Shown here: positions 61,011-64,000 of the stretch, piece by piece | How positions within the stretch are numbered: position 1 is the stretch's first letter | Layout: each line of letters opens with the position of its first letter | DNA from: Prunella strophiata | Taxonomy: Eukaryota > Chordata > Aves > Passeriformes > Prunellidae | Direction: 5' to 3' | Assembly (NCBI GenBank): GCA_036583965.1 | Contig: JAZBQD010000030.1 | Span: 56,793,551 to 56,857,550, forward strand | Length of the DNA: 64,000 nucleotides | Translations under genes and position numbers: made by a program | The notes under the pieces: generated by a model | The model's database searches: none | What the model was told of the DNA's origin: nothing | The model's input: only the letters and a program-made list of their open reading frames with translations

Positions 61011-63309
61011 TTACAGCTCTGAAGAAAATATGTGTTTACTTAGAGTAAGTTTTGTAGAAATTCTTTGAGAAACCTGGAAGAAAGACAATGTAAGGAGGGA
61101 TAGGAGACAAAATATGGAGATAATAGATGAAAATAGAGAAAAAAAGAAATTATTTTCAACTATTTGCTACAGCTGTTAACATCTCTTAAAATCAGACTCC
61201 TAAGTGTATTGAACCAATTTTTTTTTCCTGAGCTGCTGCACATCTGCAAGTTAGTCAGTTCAGAATAGCTCTAAATAATGAAATCTTTATATTCCAGCTT
61301 ATCATCTCAATTTTGTAGCTGAGATTCATCCTTTAAAAATTTTCTGTGTGGCCAAATACTTATATGGCTGAATGAATTCTCTCAGAAAAGCATTTCAGGG
61401 AGAAAAGGTGTTTGTTTTACCTATTAGATATTCTCAAGATTTCTGAATAATCTTTTGCTATTTAATTATTTTCTGACACTTTCCATTCTGATACCCATTA
61501 TATGCTTTGTTGTCCAGTATTTCCAGGTCCTGAAACCAGCTCATTACTTACAGAAATCTGGGAATTGACTAAAGAGAATCATAGCATTATAGATTTGGCT
61601 AAAAAGGAAATAAATGGATGAAAATTAATCCTATGGTATGCAAAGATCTGGAAGAGAAGTGCACAGCTGGAAGGTAAAATGAACAAAGGTTTTTCTAGTA
61701 TATAGAAGAATACAGGCTTTTCAAACAATTTTAAATAATCAATTGTAAAATTATTAGCTGACAGTTTCACAGTTTTATGCTTTCATTCACTTACAAAGAT
61801 TTAACAATAATTCCTTTTCATCTTTTCAGGACGCTCTGGATTATATATGGAAAAGCCTTTATATGCATAATCACACATTCAGAGAATAACAGCCTTGGGC
61901 TGACCATCACAATCCATACCAGAAAAATTCCTCTGGTGATTGACGTGTAAAAGTTTAATGTAATAGGCCCTGAATTCTGCCATGGTTCTGTAGGCAATAA
62001 GCACCTGGGCTTAATGCTACACTTGGGCTAAACAAATGGAGTGCTGTAAATTGTGTTTCAGGACACTGTCATTTTGAATGCACCAGAGTTCCTCAGCACC
62101 TTCTTCAGCTAGCACACTCATGTCAATCATCCACCTTTTGGTACATCAGGGTTTTCATTAGTTCTATAACTGCCTGACCTTGTGCCAGACTCAAGCAGAC
62201 AGGTAGTTCATAACCCTTTACTGTCAGAATTAGCATTCATGATACTACTTAAACTGCAGAGCAAATTTAGAGTTCATTATTAAATGAGGCATATGTTACT
62301 ACACTTATAACTGATTCAGTCTAGTTATTTTTAGTTTGACCTTTTCTGTATTCATCAAATCAGCTTTGAAATAGACATTGAGGTACCCTTTACTGTTAGT
62401 TATAAAAATTCTTAGAGATGTTTCTTTTTTTATGGAGTTTTCTGGCAAATTCTCATATATCACTAGTTAAGTGATATACTAAGCACCTCACTGTTAACTT
62501 AAGTAAAAGGAAGAGAAGATAGAATCATGTGGATGTTAACGATCATTTTCTTCAGCTGTATCATCCCTCTTTGGCTTTGCTTTTTTTCCACGAAGCTGAA
62601 ATGCTAGTGTTGTCAGTTCAGAATAGGATGAAAAATTCCAACAATGATGTCAAAAAATGTGTGAAGCTAAAAGTATAAACATCATTGAAGTGCATTTATT
62701 CTTACTGTAGTGCCATAGATAAAATTTATGCATTATTACTCTGATTTTCTGGCTATTGCATTCTCCTCCTCCTGAGGTAAGGCACTGAGAACAGAGACAG
62801 TAAAATTCAAAGCCATTGGGACATGACAGGATAAGGACTGTTTCTTGTCATTTTCCTTTCAGTGTATTGGATTTCTAAATTCTAACATGGAAAAGAAAAT
62901 ATCTTTAAATTCTACAAACTTATAAGGTATAAAAAAACCTTTATTCTTAAAAAAACCTCCTTTTGTACTAAAAAGAACCCCTCACATTTATCATTGAATC
63001 CCTCCCTCACTGCTTTTCATTAATGCAAAAGGATAAATGTTCTCATAATATACTAAGAATATGTGTCTATGAAAACACTATTACAGTAAAAATCCATATA
63101 ATTAGTAAATAGATTCAGAACTAAACTATTTGTGCATGTAGTAGCAAAGAAATTCTCATATAGTAAGGTGTTAAATAAATGTTATTTTATGCTTCACCCA
63201 GAGTCCTAAGAACAGCATGTGATTATTCACATGTTTAGCAAATACTTAGAAACTCACTGATGGTCAAAACAATAATCCTCTCATTTGTTCATTCGTTACT
63301 CTTTCTTCT

Positions 63310-63344
<35 letters not shown>

Positions 63345-64000
63345 GTAACTAGTTATGCAGCCAATCTTGTATCCAACTTCCACTAAAATAAGTGGGAACA
63401 GATTAACAGTTTTTAAAAATCAACTTGTGCTATCATTACCCTTTTGGACCATTGTGAGATCCAAACCTCTGCATTTTATGTTGAATAGGGAATTCAAAAA
63501 TTGCACCCTCCCTTTTTCTTTTTTGGCAGGCACTGGACTCACTTATTACCACAATAATAATTTTGTACTCTATGAGAACAGTTATGTTACACAATTGCAT
63601 ACAAAAGCACTTTGAATTAACACTTAGAGGCCTATGGAAAACAACAAATCACAAGAAATTGTAAGAGTTGAAACACTGAAATGTACTGTTTGAAGTTCAG
63701 GTTACTGTATAATCTAACTGTAGTTCATTCCCTTAAAAAACCTAAAATCTCATTTAGCTGGATGTCATATTCTCTCTTCTGCATGATATAGATGAAGGCT
63801 TCAGCTCATAACTAACACGATGAATGTAGGAACCTAATTAAGACAGACCTGACTCACCCTCTGGGAAGGTTCAGAAGCACTGCTCTTTCCTGAGAGAGTG
63901 GAGGAGGAAGAGTGTAAGAGAATTAGATGAGTAAGCAGGGCGTACTTTAGGATGGTTTGCCTCCCAGCACTGTACATTTGAACTGCAGATGCATTCCTCA
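61011..64000. other. Unique A+T-rich DNA to the window end, no gene recognised
   Basis: Contains a 9-bp stem with 5-nt loop at 62456-62478 and a T32 run at 63312-63343. The plus frame at 63355-63615 (86 codons) begins just after the T-run; it has no recognisable domain. No other repeat or RNA gene was found. Confidence 0.55.
63312..63343. repeat. T32 homopolymer
   Basis: Uninterrupted run after a CTTCTTC-rich lead. The complementary strand lacks an AATAAA-type signal immediately before the A run, unlike the T37 tract at 48.9 kb, so no retrocopy is proposed. Confidence 0.9.

Noticed and set aside
63301..63615. 86-codon frame directly after a T32 tract and possible CAG acceptor
   Set aside because: The T-run is a plain homopolymer, no donor or domain is present, and the frame length is within chance expectation.
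1..64000. CRISPR arrays, bacterial operons, phage or defence systems
   Set aside because: No regularly spaced repeats, ribosome-binding-site-led gene clusters or long frames exist; composition and repeats are vertebrate.

Overview
The window looks like gene-poor, A+T-rich DNA from a bird. The case rests on its interspersed repeats: several copies of CR1-type LINE 3' ends, some still carrying the CR1 terminal octamer (ATTCTATG and its complement), plus pieces of endogenous-retrovirus (ERV) LTRs whose ends resemble LTR families common in avian genomes. I saw no mammalian-type SINE, bacterial-style operon, CRISPR array, CpG island, rRNA or tRNA. These family assignments come from remembered consensus sequences, not from a search.

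Layout. Up to about 31 kb the sequence is mostly unique and A+T-rich, with three CR1 copies (about 3.55, 15.25 and 23.4-24.1 kb), a long (AAAAC)n array at 16.4 kb and a near-perfect 21-bp hairpin at 6.4 kb. From 31 to 47 kb there are two LTR fragments of one family in opposite orientation (31.05 and 39.76 kb), two more CR1 copies, a perfect (GGAA)n array at 42.5 kb, and several strongly strand-asymmetric A/C-rich or T/G-rich islands. From 48 to 61 kb there are a possible poly(A) retrocopy tail, an old diverged CR1 copy at 52.4-53.0 kb, an ERV-derived block at 54.1-54.9 kb and two CR1 copies on the minus strand. The last 3 kb hold only a T32 tract and unique sequence.

No protein-coding gene can be assigned. 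Most open frames are short or low-complexity. Four plus-strand intervals (10362-10530, 21323-21412, 33285-33484, 46799-46952) combine a plausible splice acceptor with an uninterrupted frame, and three of them also have a donor. None encodes a protein I recognise, and matches of this kind are expected by chance in 64 kb of T-rich sequence. They are recorded as hypotheses. The window could be intergenic or lie inside a large intron. I found no convincing new biological system. The items most worth a second look are the 6.4-kb hairpin, the expanded LTR interior, the compositional islands and the (GGAA)n array.
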